A DNA stretch of 33,679 nucleotides from Hyphomicrobiales bacterium (GCA_903644085.1 CAHJXE010000002.1:1-33679); one strand, 5' to 3'; shown: positions 7,692-15,878, numbered from the stretch's first letter. Notes: generated from the sequence alone by a model not told the origin. Translations and numbers: made by a program.

Positions 7692-8804
7692 TCAGCGACC
7701 CTGGGCCGCCGCCGCGCGCATGGCGGCGTAGTCGGACCGGGTCTTGAGGACGGTGACCTGGGCGGACGCGGCGACGGTGCCGGAGCGCATTCCGGACACG
7801 CCGGAGATCTCGCCCCCGCCGGTGGCGGTCGCGGCGGTGACGGACGCGCGGAGCTCCGCGATCCCGGCGCCCGTACGGACGAGGATCTCGAACTCGCGGA
7901 CGGCGTCGGCGCCACGGCGACCCGCGACGAAGCGCAGGCCCTCGATGTCGGCGGCGCGCTGTGCCTCGACCGCGGGATCGACCTGCTGCCTGACCTGCTG
8001 GGTCGGGGCGGCCCGCTTAGCGAGGGCCGCCTCCGCGGACGCTAGCGCCGAGCGGGCGGTCTCGACCGCGGCCTGGAGCGCCGTGGCGTCCTCGGTCGTG
8101 GTCGTCGCCGCGACGGTCTCCACGGTCGCCGTCGTCTCCGTCGTGACGGTCTCGACGGAACGCTGGCCGGCGGGCGGTGGGACGATGCGTGCGGTCACGG
8201 GATCTTCTCCGGAGCGGATTCGGGCTGAGGGATCGGCGGGCACCGGCACGAGGCTGGCCTCGCGCGGGCGCCACTTGGTGATGGTGACGAGCGGGACCTG
8301 GCCGTCGCGAAGCGTCAGAACCTCCTCGATGGGGTCGAAGCCGCCGCTGACGGACCGGATGATCCCGTCCTCGATGTCGCGTGCGATGTCGGCGACGTCG
8401 TCACGCCGGGACAGGCGGGCGCGGCAGACGAGGTCGTCCCCTTCGACGGCCGCCGCCTCGATGACGCCCTTGACGCTGCCGATGTCCCAGTAACGGTGGC
8501 TGTCGAGGACCGACGACCCGACGAGCTCGTCGAGGCCGGTGACGCCGGCCATGTCGAGCTTCTCCTCGACCTGCGTGTACTCGGGCCACCGGTCCCCGTC
8601 GTTTAGGATGTAGCGCCAGCCTTTGCACGAGCGGTTCGTGAGGAGCGTGAACTCGAAGGTCATCGCCTTCGGGTCGAAGGACGACGACGCCGGGGCGCCG
8701 TTGGCGGCGGCCCGGGTGCGGATCTCGCCGGGCACGAGGCCACGGGCGCGCACCAAGGAGGGCGCGGTCTCCGTGTTCTCTGTCCTGGCGGCGGCCTGCG
8801 GCAC
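7692..8804 (-). CDS. Prohead protease (U35/HK97-type) fused to scaffold-like C-terminus
   Basis: A 370-residue protein. Residues ~48-220 resemble the U35 (S78) prohead protease: SSVLDSHRYW carries the likely catalytic His, IIRSVSGGFDP the likely Ser, and ITKWRPREASLVPVPADP is a conserved strand. The remainder is Thr/Glu/Ala-rich and helical (ALQAAVETARSALASAEAAL), which fits an internal scaffold removed during maturation. GTG at 8804 was chosen because GGAG lies 7 nt upstream; an ATG at 8663 would remove the unstructured first 47 residues. The start region lies inside an inverted repeat (8793-8842). Pairing a U35 protease with gpD/gpE-type capsid proteins differs from lambda, which uses an S49-type protease. 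Confidence 0.8.
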   Translation of the reverse strand: MPQAAARTENTETAPSLVRARGLVPGEIRTRAAANGAPASSSFDPKAMTFEFTLLTNRSCKGWRYILNDGDRWPEYTQVEEKLDMAGVTGLDELVGSSVLDSHRYWDIGSVKGVIEAAAVEGDDLVCRARLSRRDDVADIARDIEDGIIRSVSGGFDPIEEVLTLRDGQVPLVTITKWRPREASLVPVPADPSARIRSGEDPVTARIVPPPAGQRSVETVTTETTATVETVAATTTTEDATALQAAVETARSALASAEAALAKRAAPTQQVRQQVDPAVEAQRAADIEGLRFVAGRRGADAVREFEILVRTGAGIAELRASVTAATATGGGEISGVSGMRSGTVAASAQVTVLKTRSDYAAMRAAAAQGR

Positions 8805-8842
8805 GCGGTGTCTCCGATGTCGGGGAGACCGTGGCGCAGGCC
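8793..8842 (-). promoter_or_regulatory. Long imperfect inverted repeat covering the protease start
   Basis: The outer arms GGCCTGCG (8793-8800) and CGCAGGCC (8835-8842) are perfect complements. Inside them CAC/GTG, GGT/ACC and CTCC/GGAG also pair, with small bulges. On the transcript the GGAG Shine-Dalgarno (8815-8812) and the GTG start (8804-8802) of the protease would both be in the stem. Its outer GGCC (8839-8842) is also the outer arm of hairpin copy B, so the two structures compete. Confidence 0.55.
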
Positions 8843-8869
8843 GCGTGGCCAGTTCTAGGTCACGCGGCC
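8839..8869 (-). repeat. Hairpin repeat copy B (12-bp stem, 7-nt loop)
   Basis: The longest copy: minus strand GGCCGCGTGACC, loop TAGAACT, GGCCACGCGGCC. It lies between the portal stop (8913) and the protease start (8804), 34 nt upstream of the latter. It has the same core and loop as copy A but a different outer stem that remains complementary. Confidence 0.85.
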
Positions 8870-8912
8870 CACGGTGGGCGCGAAGGCGCCTCTAGGAAGC
8901 CGCGCGACCCGT

Positions 8913-10547
8913 TCAGGTCCGTTCCGGATCGATGGCGCCGTCCTCGCGGGCGCTCTCCTCGACCACGTCCCGCTCGCGGCGCTCCTCCTCGGTGACTTGC
9001 GCCAGGATCCGCTGCGGGATCTCCCCGGAGGAGTCCCACCGGGCCTTGCCGACCGCGAGGCCGAGGGCCTCCGACCTGGCGGCCGCGCGGGCGGCGAGGC
9101 GGTCCTTGACCTCGGGCTTCACTCCGAAGACGGAGCGGGTGACCGTGTCCGGATCGATGACCTGACTGTCGACGCCCTTCAGGAGTGCGGCCAGCTCCTG
9201 GCTCATCTGGGTGATCTCGGTGATCGGCCATTGCCAGTCGCGCTCGTAGGCCTCCCAGATCGGGCGACCCGGGGGCGGGCGCCACAGGCCCATCGCGAGG
9301 CATCCGTCGACGAAGGCGTCGGCCATGGGATTGAGGAGCTGGTGCTCGTACCGGGCGTGGATCACGTCGCCACGTCGCCGCGTCGACAGGCCGATGTGGC
9401 GCATCGCGCGCTCGGGCGTGCTCTCGTAGTCGCCCGTCATCTCGAAGTACGGCACGCCCTGGCCCGTGCACACGTAGAAGGCGTTGGTCCGTACGGTGAC
9501 GGCGAAGTTCGGGTTGGCCGCGGCCTGGAGGGACCGTGCCTTGAACCCCGGGGGCAGGCGCGCGAAGTTCCCGCCGCCGAGTACGAGCGTCTGGAGCGCC
9601 TCTCGCACCTCCTCGTCCTCGGGGCTGTCGTCCCCGTCGAGCCGGTCCTCCTCGATCATGACCGAGAAGCACGCCGACAGGTTCATCTGCTGCGCGTTGT
9701 TGTCGAGGAACTGCGCATTCTTCAGCGCCATGAGGATCGCCGCGGCCAGGGGCACCTCGGGACGCGGCGCGCCCGTCTGCGCCGGGATGAACAGGTGGTG
9801 GAACTCGTCGGCGGCGACGCGGGTCTGCGTGAGGGGCGTGCCGGGCTGCGTCCGGTCGAGCGGATGCCTCCTGTACGGGTGGTAGGCGACGCGGGACTCG
9901 ATGACGTCGAATTCGATGCCCGAGATCACGCGGTTGCCTCGCGCGACCTCGGCCGTCTCCGTCGTGCCGTCCGAGATCGGCAGGTACGCGGACGGCAGCG
10001 ACTGCCATTGCATCGGGACGAACAGCCCGCGCTCGGGGATGAGGGATCCGTCCCGGCCACGTCGTACGTCGCGACCTCGGCGACGCACACAGGCCTCGCC
10101 GTCGATGGTGAAGTCGCGGTGGACGTCGTCGCGAAGCCACGTCCCGAGGTCGGACACGCCACGCGCGTCGAACCGCCGGGACGCCAGGCAGAACAGGTCG
10201 TCGAGTTCCGGAAAGCGCGACACGGGCACGGGCATGCCGGGAATGAACAGCTCTCCGCTCTTGTCCACGAGCGACCGGATCCAGTTGTCGTTCCGGTACG
10301 CGTGCCTCACGAGACGCTGGCACGGACGCATGAACCGGACGCCGTCGAACGGCCCCAGGTCGGTGACCTGCGGGATCGAGGGCCCGTTCCCCGCGGCGTG
10401 GTATGCGGGCTGGACGCGTCGTCCGCCCCGCTCCCCGGCGAACGGGTCGCCCGGTCCGGCGAAGCGCACGCGCGCGGCGGATCCGGCACGCATCGCGGCG
10501 TCGAAGGCGCGTGCGAGGAGACCGGCCGTCGAATGGGATCGCGCCAT
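8913..10547 (-). CDS. Portal protein (lambda gpB family)
   Basis: A 544-residue protein of the usual portal length. Family-typical features are an N-terminal Ala/Arg helix, the SLVDKSGELF segment, RVISGIEFDVIESRVAYHPY, the FHHLFIPAQTGAPRPEVPLA segment, and DNNAQQMNLSACFSVMIE. It forms the dodecameric ring through which DNA is packaged and to which the tail attaches. It starts 2 nt after the W-position gene and is followed by the protease, matching lambda W-B-C. The C-terminal ~60 residues are Arg/Glu-rich and probably disordered. Confidence 0.9.
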   Translation of the reverse strand: MARSHSTAGLLARAFDAAMRAGSAARVRFAGPGDPFAGERGGRRVQPAYHAAGNGPSIPQVTDLGPFDGVRFMRPCQRLVRHAYRNDNWIRSLVDKSGELFIPGMPVPVSRFPELDDLFCLASRRFDARGVSDLGTWLRDDVHRDFTIDGEACVRRRGRDVRRGRDGSLIPERGLFVPMQWQSLPSAYLPISDGTTETAEVARGNRVISGIEFDVIESRVAYHPYRRHPLDRTQPGTPLTQTRVAADEFHHLFIPAQTGAPRPEVPLAAAILMALKNAQFLDNNAQQMNLSACFSVMIEEDRLDGDDSPEDEEVREALQTLVLGGGNFARLPPGFKARSLQAAANPNFAVTVRTNAFYVCTGQGVPYFEMTGDYESTPERAMRHIGLSTRRRGDVIHARYEHQLLNPMADAFVDGCLAMGLWRPPPGRPIWEAYERDWQWPITEITQMSQELAALLKGVDSQVIDPDTVTRSVFGVKPEVKDRLAARAAARSEALGLAVGKARWDSSGEIPQRILAQVTEEERRERDVVEESAREDGAIDPERT

Positions 10548-10548
10548 C

Positions 10549-10836
10549 TCAGCACCCGTACCCTGCGTCGAACTCGACCCTGACCGTGCCGATGGTCCGG
10601 CGCGGGATCATCGACGTGGGAGCGACCGGCGCGGCCAGGCCGCGGAGCTCCGCCAGCCGGCAGCGTAGGAGATAGATCTTGCGTTCCGTCTCCTTGTCGG
10701 CGCGGATCTGGGCGCCCCCTGTCGGCGTGTTGACCGCCGAGGCGTTGGCGCCGAGCTGCGCCGCGAGGAACGATATGGTCGAGACGCATTCGACCTCGGT
10801 GTACTCGGCGAACGGATTGAAGCCCGGCATCGTCAT
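10549..10836 (-). CDS. Small head-tail joining protein in the gpW position
   Basis: A 95-residue protein (MTMPGFNPFAEYTEVECVST) with two central helices (TISFLAAQLGANASAV and ETERKIYLLRCRLAELRGLA) and a terminal strand pair (TIGTVRVEFDAGYGC). It overlaps the large terminase stop by 4 nt and ends 2 nt before the portal start. This is exactly where lambda W, which stabilises filled heads, lies. It is longer than gpW (about 68 residues) and I see no clear gpW motif, so the function is inferred from position and the helix-helix-strand plan. Confidence 0.6.
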   Translation of the reverse strand: MTMPGFNPFAEYTEVECVSTISFLAAQLGANASAVNTPTGGAQIRADKETERKIYLLRCRLAELRGLAAPVAPTSMIPRRTIGTVRVEFDAGYGC

Positions 10837-13031
10837 CCCCCACGCGCTCCCGATCCGATGGCGCCGTATCGGCGACGCTTGGCCGGGACGGCCTCGACGA
10901 CGGCGTCAGGCGTGATCGTCCGGACGCCGGAGAGCACCCTCACGCCCGGGCGTGCGGGAACCGACGCGACGGCACGCGCCCCACCGTCCGCAGGTGACGA
11001 CGGCGGGCGTGGCTCGTTCAAGGCCACGGGCTCGGCGGACGAGGTGGGTGCGGAGGCGGGCGCCTCCAGCCGGATGGCCACCGCCTCCCGCACGCGACGG
11101 GATTTTGCCTTGTGGAGGCACAGGGCCGCGTAGGCGTAGACGATGCAGTCGAGCGCCTCGTTGGACGTGCCCGGCTTGAGGACGTCCCACCACGTCCGAC
11201 CCTTCTCGTCGACGTGGAGCGTCTCGGCCGTGAGCTGCTCGTACACCTCCATCGGCAACGTCGACGAGAAGTGGACGCTCTCCGCGGCGCCGGGTCTGTA
11301 CCCGAGGCGGCGGAAGATCGTGTCCTTCGCCGATTGGGTGCCGAGGGGCTGGAACTCGAAGCCCGACTTGCTGACGGACGGGCGCCTGGTGATGACGGGC
11401 AGGCGGGATCCGTGGCTCTCGCGACGTCCCTTGACGGGGACGACCTTACGCCTGCGGCTCTCCCGGTGATGGCAGAACGCCAACGCGCGGTTCATGTCGT
11501 AGCCGACGTCGACGGCGACCATCTCCGTCTTAACGACGGTGCCGTCCGCCTTTCGCCACTCGCGGTCGAGCGCCGTCCACACCGCCCGGGCGGCGTCGGG
11601 TGAGAACGGCTCGATCTGCTCCTGCACGACCTCGCCGTCGGCGGTGACGCCCTCGACGCCGTCGATCACGGTCCGGTCGAGGATCCACGACTCCTCGCCG
11701 GGGCCGTAGGCGACGGTATAGATCTCGTGGCGGGGCAGGCCGTTCCGCCCGCCCTCCTGAGTGTCGATCCCCTTGTAGAGGCCGAGCGCCGCGTCCGGGA
11801 CGAAACCCGCGAGATCCTCGGCGCGCTCGGACAGTTTGTGGGGGTCGAGCGTCCCGACCCCCTCGACCTTCCAAGGTCGCGCCCGCGTCAGGTTCATGAA
11901 GGGCTGACGCTGCTCGGGATCCTTCCGCTGCGCCACGTCGTCCCGGGCGATGTGGAGCCACGTCGACTGCGGGTCCGTCGAGTACGCCGCCCACGCCCAG
12001 ATCGACGCATGGTCCGGGTCGGACGGTTTCGGGTTCTGCGGGACGAGGACGCCCGTCTCCATCATGTCGACCTTGGAGGTCTCCTCGATGGCGCCGCCGC
12101 AATGGGCGCACTCGTACCATGCGTCGTCCGGACGTCCCGTGACCTCGTCGCACGTGTACCTGAGGCCCTTGCCGAGACGGACGTGCCGGCCCTCGACCTG
12201 TTGGATGTCGTCGTGGAACTCCTGCGGCTCGTCCGGGCAGCACGGAGACCTCATCATGAAGAGGCTCTGGTCGCCCTTCTCCCATTCCTCGGACGTCAGG
12301 CACGCGCCGACGACGGTCGGGGTGCCGGCCACGTAGACGATCGGGTCGAAGAACTCCTGGGCTCGCTTCAGGATGAGCGCCAGCTTCGACCCCTCGCCCT
12401 TCTCGCCCGTCGTGCCCTCCTGGTATTCCTTGGACGACGGCTCGTCGACGCCGATGAACAGCCCCTTGATGCCCCGCATCGACCCGTTGGTCGTGACGCT
12501 GCGGAGCTGGATCGAGGCTCCCGTCGTCAGGATCCGGTCCGACCACGCGTCCTGCACGCCGGACCGCGTGTCCGGACGGATCAGGTGAGCGACGTCGGGG
12601 CTCTCCAACAGGATCGGGTAAAGCTTCTTGTCGTGGAAGTCCTGCGCGTCACCCTGGGTCCGCTCGTAGAACAGGACGTCAACGCCGAGGTGGCCGGCGT
12701 GGTAGATGAGCCCGACCACCATGATGAGCGTCGACCCGAAGCGGGGCGGCTTGAGGAACGTGACCCGGCGCTTCGTCGCCCATAGGCGGGCGATGGCGGC
12801 CTGGAGCGGCGACATGATGAGAGGCCCGGACCGTTGCGACTGCGCGGCCGGCATGCGGAGCATCTCGCGGGCCCACCCCGGGATGTCGACCGGGGCGTTC
12901 GGCACGAGGTTGTGTGCCGCCGTCACGATACCGGCCTCGAACAGGACGAACCCGAGGGCGGTCAGATCCTGGTAGGCCTCGTCGACGAGCGGGTCGCCGA
13001 CCGGGACCGGCGGGAGGACGAGTTCGGTCAT
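10833..13031 (-). CDS. Terminase large subunit (GpA family)
   Basis: A 732-residue protein, about the length of lambda gpA and its relatives. It is the ATPase and nuclease that packages DNA into the prohead. Visible elements: an adenine-binding/Walker A region at VTFLKPPRFGSTLIMVVGLI, a Walker B-like GLFIGVDEPS, and a CPDEPQ...YTCDE...CAHCGG zinc-binding cluster. The nuclease part has YKGIDTQEGG, MVAVDVGYDMNRALAF and the late NEALDCIVYAYAAL. ATG at 13031 was chosen because it sits 3 nt after the small-subunit stop; upstream in-frame sequence is shadow of that gene. The Walker A loop ends RFGST where relatives usually have GKT. The C-terminal ~110 residues are a Pro/Ala-rich tail, probably contacting the portal. 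Confidence 0.9.
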   Translation of the reverse strand: MTELVLPPVPVGDPLVDEAYQDLTALGFVLFEAGIVTAAHNLVPNAPVDIPGWAREMLRMPAAQSQRSGPLIMSPLQAAIARLWATKRRVTFLKPPRFGSTLIMVVGLIYHAGHLGVDVLFYERTQGDAQDFHDKKLYPILLESPDVAHLIRPDTRSGVQDAWSDRILTTGASIQLRSVTTNGSMRGIKGLFIGVDEPSSKEYQEGTTGEKGEGSKLALILKRAQEFFDPIVYVAGTPTVVGACLTSEEWEKGDQSLFMMRSPCCPDEPQEFHDDIQQVEGRHVRLGKGLRYTCDEVTGRPDDAWYECAHCGGAIEETSKVDMMETGVLVPQNPKPSDPDHASIWAWAAYSTDPQSTWLHIARDDVAQRKDPEQRQPFMNLTRARPWKVEGVGTLDPHKLSERAEDLAGFVPDAALGLYKGIDTQEGGRNGLPRHEIYTVAYGPGEESWILDRTVIDGVEGVTADGEVVQEQIEPFSPDAARAVWTALDREWRKADGTVVKTEMVAVDVGYDMNRALAFCHHRESRRRKVVPVKGRRESHGSRLPVITRRPSVSKSGFEFQPLGTQSAKDTIFRRLGYRPGAAESVHFSSTLPMEVYEQLTAETLHVDEKGRTWWDVLKPGTSNEALDCIVYAYAALCLHKAKSRRVREAVAIRLEAPASAPTSSAEPVALNEPRPPSSPADGGARAVASVPARPGVRVLSGVRTITPDAVVEAVPAKRRRYGAIGSGARGG

Positions 13032-13033
13032 GG

Positions 13034-13639
13034 TCAGGCGGTGTCGCGAGCCGCCGTATCGGGGGCGACGGGTTTGGGCGACGTCCTCTCCTCCTCGGAC
13101 GCGGCCGCCTCCGCCGCCTGACGGATGGCGTTCGCCGCATCGGCGAGGGCCTCCATGCAATAGTCGCGTGCCTGGCGTCGCCATGCGGCGACCCGGTCCG
13201 GGGGAAAGCCCGCCATGTCGCGGGCGATCCGGTCGGGGACGGCCATCACGGCTTGCCGCACGAGGCCGAACGCACGTTCCATCGCCGCCTGCATCGGGGC
13301 GCGGTGGACGAGCGCGCGCTCGCTTTCGCCCATGGACACCCACTTGGCGCGCGCCATGATCGCCTTGTAGCTGTCGGTGATCCCCATGAACTGGAAGGCG
13401 CCTTCCGAGGTGGCCTTCAACGCGCTCTCGGCGGAGGCCTGCTTCTCGCGCCACTCGACGAACTCGCGCACCGAGATCTGGTACTCGACGCCGTGGCGAC
13501 CGCCCCGGACGACGGGCATCCGCTTCTTCGTGATCCAGTCGGAGATGGTGCCGCGGTGGTAGCCGGTGAGGTCCGCGAGGTCGGTCAGGCTGACGACGCG
13601 CCCGACGGGGACGTCCGCTGGGAGGCCGTCGTCAGCCAC
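13034..13639 (-). CDS. Terminase small subunit (Nu1-like)
   Basis: A 201-residue protein with an N-terminal winged-helix/HTH (SLTDLADLTGYHRGTISDWI, then TKKRMPVVRGG) that matches the Nu1-type DNA-binding domain recognising cos. It is followed by a helical body (MQAAMERAFGLVRQAV) and a charged Ala/Glu tail. It lies directly upstream of the large subunit, the standard order in lambda-like phages. This makes the adjoining upstream DNA (13640-14000) the likely cos region. Confidence 0.8.
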   Translation of the reverse strand: MADDGLPADVPVGRVVSLTDLADLTGYHRGTISDWITKKRMPVVRGGRHGVEYQISVREFVEWREKQASAESALKATSEGAFQFMGITDSYKAIMARAKWVSMGESERALVHRAPMQAAMERAFGLVRQAVMAVPDRIARDMAGFPPDRVAAWRRQARDYCMEALADAANAIRQAAEAAASEEERTSPKPVAPDTAARDTA

Positions 13640-14000
13640 GGTCGCGACCCGACATTCCGGCGTCGTCGTTTTCGTTGTCGGTCAACGGGTTGGCCCCGGA
13701 CCGAATGTCGAATGCCGGGTGTGTCCGCGATTTTTCGCAAGTATCGAGCGGTCGGGGGCGAACGCCTCCCCGCACGCCATCGCCCCCTCGTGGGGTCCCC
13801 ATCGGGGTGGGGTGGGGGTCTCGGACGGCCCCGGCGCCCTCGGGACGGTGCGCGGGCGTCGCCATCCGGTTCCTGGACGCCCCGCCCAGCCTGTCGTCGC
13901 CGCCTCGTCGCATCCGTCACGCTCACATGGCCGTCGCCCCTGGTGCCCGTGCCTGTCGGCGTAGGCGTCGGTATCGCGATGACGGTGAGGGTGGCTTGGT
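13640..14000. other. Gene-poor stretch upstream of the terminase genes; candidate cos region
   Basis: I see no convincing gene in this GC-rich stretch; open frames here are Arg/Pro-rich and unlike coding sequence. In phages with Nu1/GpA terminases the packaging site lies just upstream of the small subunit, so cos is expected here by analogy. GGGGTCCCC-type symmetrical tracts occur around 13792-13816. I cannot identify the nick site from sequence alone. Confidence 0.35.
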
Positions 14001-14027
14001 CGCCGTGGCCGGTTCTAGGTCACGGCG
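14001..14027 (-). repeat. Hairpin repeat copy C (10-bp stem, 7-nt loop)
   Basis: Minus strand: CGCCGTGACC, loop TAGAACC, GGCCACGGCG. It lies between the divergent terminase small subunit gene (361 nt away) and the plus-strand gene that starts at 14079 (51 nt away). Core and loop match copies A, B and E; the outer CGCC/GGCG pair is different but complementary. Confidence 0.85.
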
Positions 14028-14078
14028 CGACAAGCGACCGGGAACGCGACTATCATCGAAGCTCGGGGAGGATGACCG

Positions 14079-14855
14079 TTGTCGAAGTTCAGAGCGTTCG
14101 TGAGGAGCACCTTCAAGCTCAAGCTCTCGGCCGCAGATCTGCTCGCTTTGGCGCAGTCGGACCTCGACGACCCTCCGAGCATCCTGGACATCTCGACGAG
14201 GTTGCAGATGTCTCAGGTGATCGGCGGCCAAGGTCGAACGACGTTGGACGTCTGGCGGGACGGGTACCGGTTCTGCCTTAACGAACTCGCCTCGCGGTCT
14301 ACCTGGCAGGAGCAAAGGGCGCAGTGCCTGCGCTTGTGCGTGAACCAGCTCCAGTGGATCGTGATCGGTCAGGTGATCGACGACTTCGCCGACACGTCGC
14401 CATGGGCGCACTACACGACCGACCATCCGTCGTTCGAGGATCTGGGAGAAGGCGGCTTGAAGAGCAGGGCGCGAGGTCGCTTCTATCAGGCGATCCTGAC
14501 TTACGGGTCGCTCGTCAATCTCGGGGAAGCGGCGTTCCATGTGGGGCACGGTGACACGGGCGCGCTCAATGTCTACCGGCTGCTCTACAAGGACTTCGTA
14601 GACGTGGAGACCAAGTCGCTCGACTACGTACATCGGTACATCCGGGACGCCGAGCGGGACGAGGACGCCGAGTGGATGGCCGACGTGTTCAAGCGTGAGA
14701 TTGAACCGTTCACGGACGAGTACCGCGCCTTCGCCGAGAAGCTGGCCGACGACATCTGCGCGGGTCGATACGACGGTCCGACCTTCCTGCCTCAGTTCAA
14801 GGAGTTCGACCGACGACGTTCCGAGTTCACCGAACGATTCGTCGGGGGGAAGTGA
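14079..14855 (+). CDS. Unknown plus-strand accessory protein
   Basis: A 258-residue, mostly helical, acidic protein that begins MSKFRAFVRSTFKLKLSAAD. The TTG start at 14079 is supported by GGGGAGGA 8-9 nt upstream; there is no other in-frame start close to a Shine-Dalgarno. There are no membrane segments and I see no catalytic motif that I trust. The central region has WIVIGQVIDDFADTSPWAHY and the C-terminal half is rich in Asp, Glu and Arg. It sits between the terminase genes and small phage genes and runs opposite to both, so it behaves as a separately expressed accessory gene. I do not recognise the family. Confidence 0.65.
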   Translation: MSKFRAFVRSTFKLKLSAADLLALAQSDLDDPPSILDISTRLQMSQVIGGQGRTTLDVWRDGYRFCLNELASRSTWQEQRAQCLRLCVNQLQWIVIGQVIDDFADTSPWAHYTTDHPSFEDLGEGGLKSRARGRFYQAILTYGSLVNLGEAAFHVGHGDTGALNVYRLLYKDFVDVETKSLDYVHRYIRDAERDEDAEWMADVFKREIEPFTDEYRAFAEKLADDICAGRYDGPTFLPQFKEFDRRRSEFTERFVGGK

Positions 14856-14898
14856 CCGATAGCCAGACGGGTACCTGTCATCCTTCCTACGACGCTAC

Positions 14899-15147
14899 CT
14901 AACCGCGGTCGGATGGAGCAGGGTTCCAATGTATCGTCGCGGGATCGGACAGCGCTTCGAGAGTTGCCTTGGCTAGCGAACGCAGAAACGCAGGGATGTC
15001 GTCCTTGTGCGTGGCGAGGGCAACGGGTGGCATGTCCGAGATGGAAATCCCCACCTCGCCGCCGTCGAAGGCCACGGTGTACAGCAAGCCCGTCTTATCC
15101 TTCCCGTGCGGGTCCCTGAGAGTGGTGCCGATGAAAATTTGTGCCAT
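14899..15147 (-). CDS. Small phage protein, unknown
   Basis: An 82-residue protein. ATG at 15147 is supported by AGGAG 5 nt upstream; the longer upstream reading (to 15210) lacks a ribosome site. The sequence alternates strands (AQIFIGTTLRDP, GLLYTVAFDGGEVGISISDM) with a C-terminal helix (IPAFLRSLAKATLEALSD). It is the last gene of a three-gene minus-strand set starting at 15878. No family is recognised. Confidence 0.55.
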   Translation of the reverse strand: MAQIFIGTTLRDPHGKDKTGLLYTVAFDGGEVGISISDMPPVALATHKDDIPAFLRSLAKATLEALSDPATIHWNPAPSDRG

Positions 15148-15210
15148 CGCCTCTCCTACCACCGAACGTTCTGACGCGCCTCCAGCTTGAGGGTCGACCT
15201 GGTAGGCCAA

Positions 15211-15684
15211 TCATGATGGTCCGTCCCTGTCCCGCCCTTTCCGACCCCTGTCCCGGACGGAGACGTCCTTGTTCCGGGACATCTCCGCGCCGGCGACGGC
15301 CTCTTCGATGATCCCGGCGACCGCATGCTTGCGGCGCCATGCGGCGTCCGAGGCCGTGCATGGGTAGACCGAGGGATCTCTCGTCTCGACCGCCTCGCCG
15401 GTGATCTCGCCGGCGTGGGCGCCGACCCTGTCGACGAACAAGGTGACGGGCGGGTGGCCCCCGACGACCATGAGGCCGAGCGGTCTACCTGCGTTGAGGG
15501 CGGCGAGCTCTTCCGGCGATGGCGTCCAGAACGTCATGACGGCGCGGGCTATGGTCTGCACCCCGTGCGCGAGCGTCCACGGGATGAGGACGTGACGGCA
15601 CGGCAGGCTGCCGCAGTTACGGCCGTCGTCGTCGGGAGGTGGACCGAGGTCGCCGTTCTGGCTCTCGAAGCGGACGGCCTTCAC
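15211..15684 (-). CDS. Conserved-looking small phage protein, unknown
   Basis: A 157-residue protein. The central segment MTFWTPSPEELAALNAGRPL followed by GLMVVGGHPPVTLFVD is a pattern I associate with small prophage proteins of alphaproteobacteria, but no function is known to me. Two CxxxxC-like pairs near the N-terminus (GRNCGSLPCRH) could bind metal or be incidental. It starts with GTG inside a 4-nt overlap (GTGA) with the upstream gene, so translation is coupled. The C-terminal 25 residues are highly charged (RDRGRKGRDRDG). Confidence 0.6.
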   Translation of the reverse strand: MKAVRFESQNGDLGPPPDDDGRNCGSLPCRHVLIPWTLAHGVQTIARAVMTFWTPSPEELAALNAGRPLGLMVVGGHPPVTLFVDRVGAHAGEITGEAVETRDPSVYPCTASDAAWRRKHAVAGIIEEAVAGAEMSRNKDVSVRDRGRKGRDRDGPS

Positions 15685-15878
15685 GACGCTGTCTCGTCGA
15701 CGGTGTCGTAGGTCGCGGCCTCGTTGACCTTGCCTGCGAGGACGCCGGCGTAGGCGAGGTCGTCCGTCGCGACCGTGTAGACGAGCGACATGTCGCCGGC
15801 CTTCCGCAGGTGGACGGTGTAGCCGTCGCCGGTTCGCACCGGTTGTACGAACGCCAGGAGCCTCTCGTTCTTCCGCAT
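15681..15878 (-). CDS. Small phage protein, unknown
   Basis: A 65-residue protein starting MRKNERLLAFVQPVRTGDGY. ATG at 15878 has a near-perfect GAGGAGG at proper spacing. The acidic C-terminal half includes YTVATDDLAYAGVLAGKVNE. It overlaps the downstream gene by 4 nt. It has no membrane segment and no recognisable domain. Confidence 0.6.
   Translation of the reverse strand: MRKNERLLAFVQPVRTGDGYTVHLRKAGDMSLVYTVATDDLAYAGVLAGKVNEAATYDTVDETAS

Noticed and set aside
6215-7747. Plus-strand open frame of about 510 codons opposite the capsid genes
   Set aside because: It is an Arg/Asp/Val/Leu-rich antisense shadow of the major capsid and decoration genes, common in GC-rich DNA. It has no ribosome site and no domain character.
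8874-10583. Plus-strand open frame of about 569 codons opposite the portal gene
   Set aside because: Antisense shadow of the strongly supported portal gene, with typical Arg/Asp/Val-rich composition.
13632-13913. Minus-strand open frame just upstream of the terminase small subunit
   Set aside because: No ribosome site, low-complexity Arg/Gly/Pro composition, and it overlaps the expected cos region; only its last ~20 residues look protein-like.
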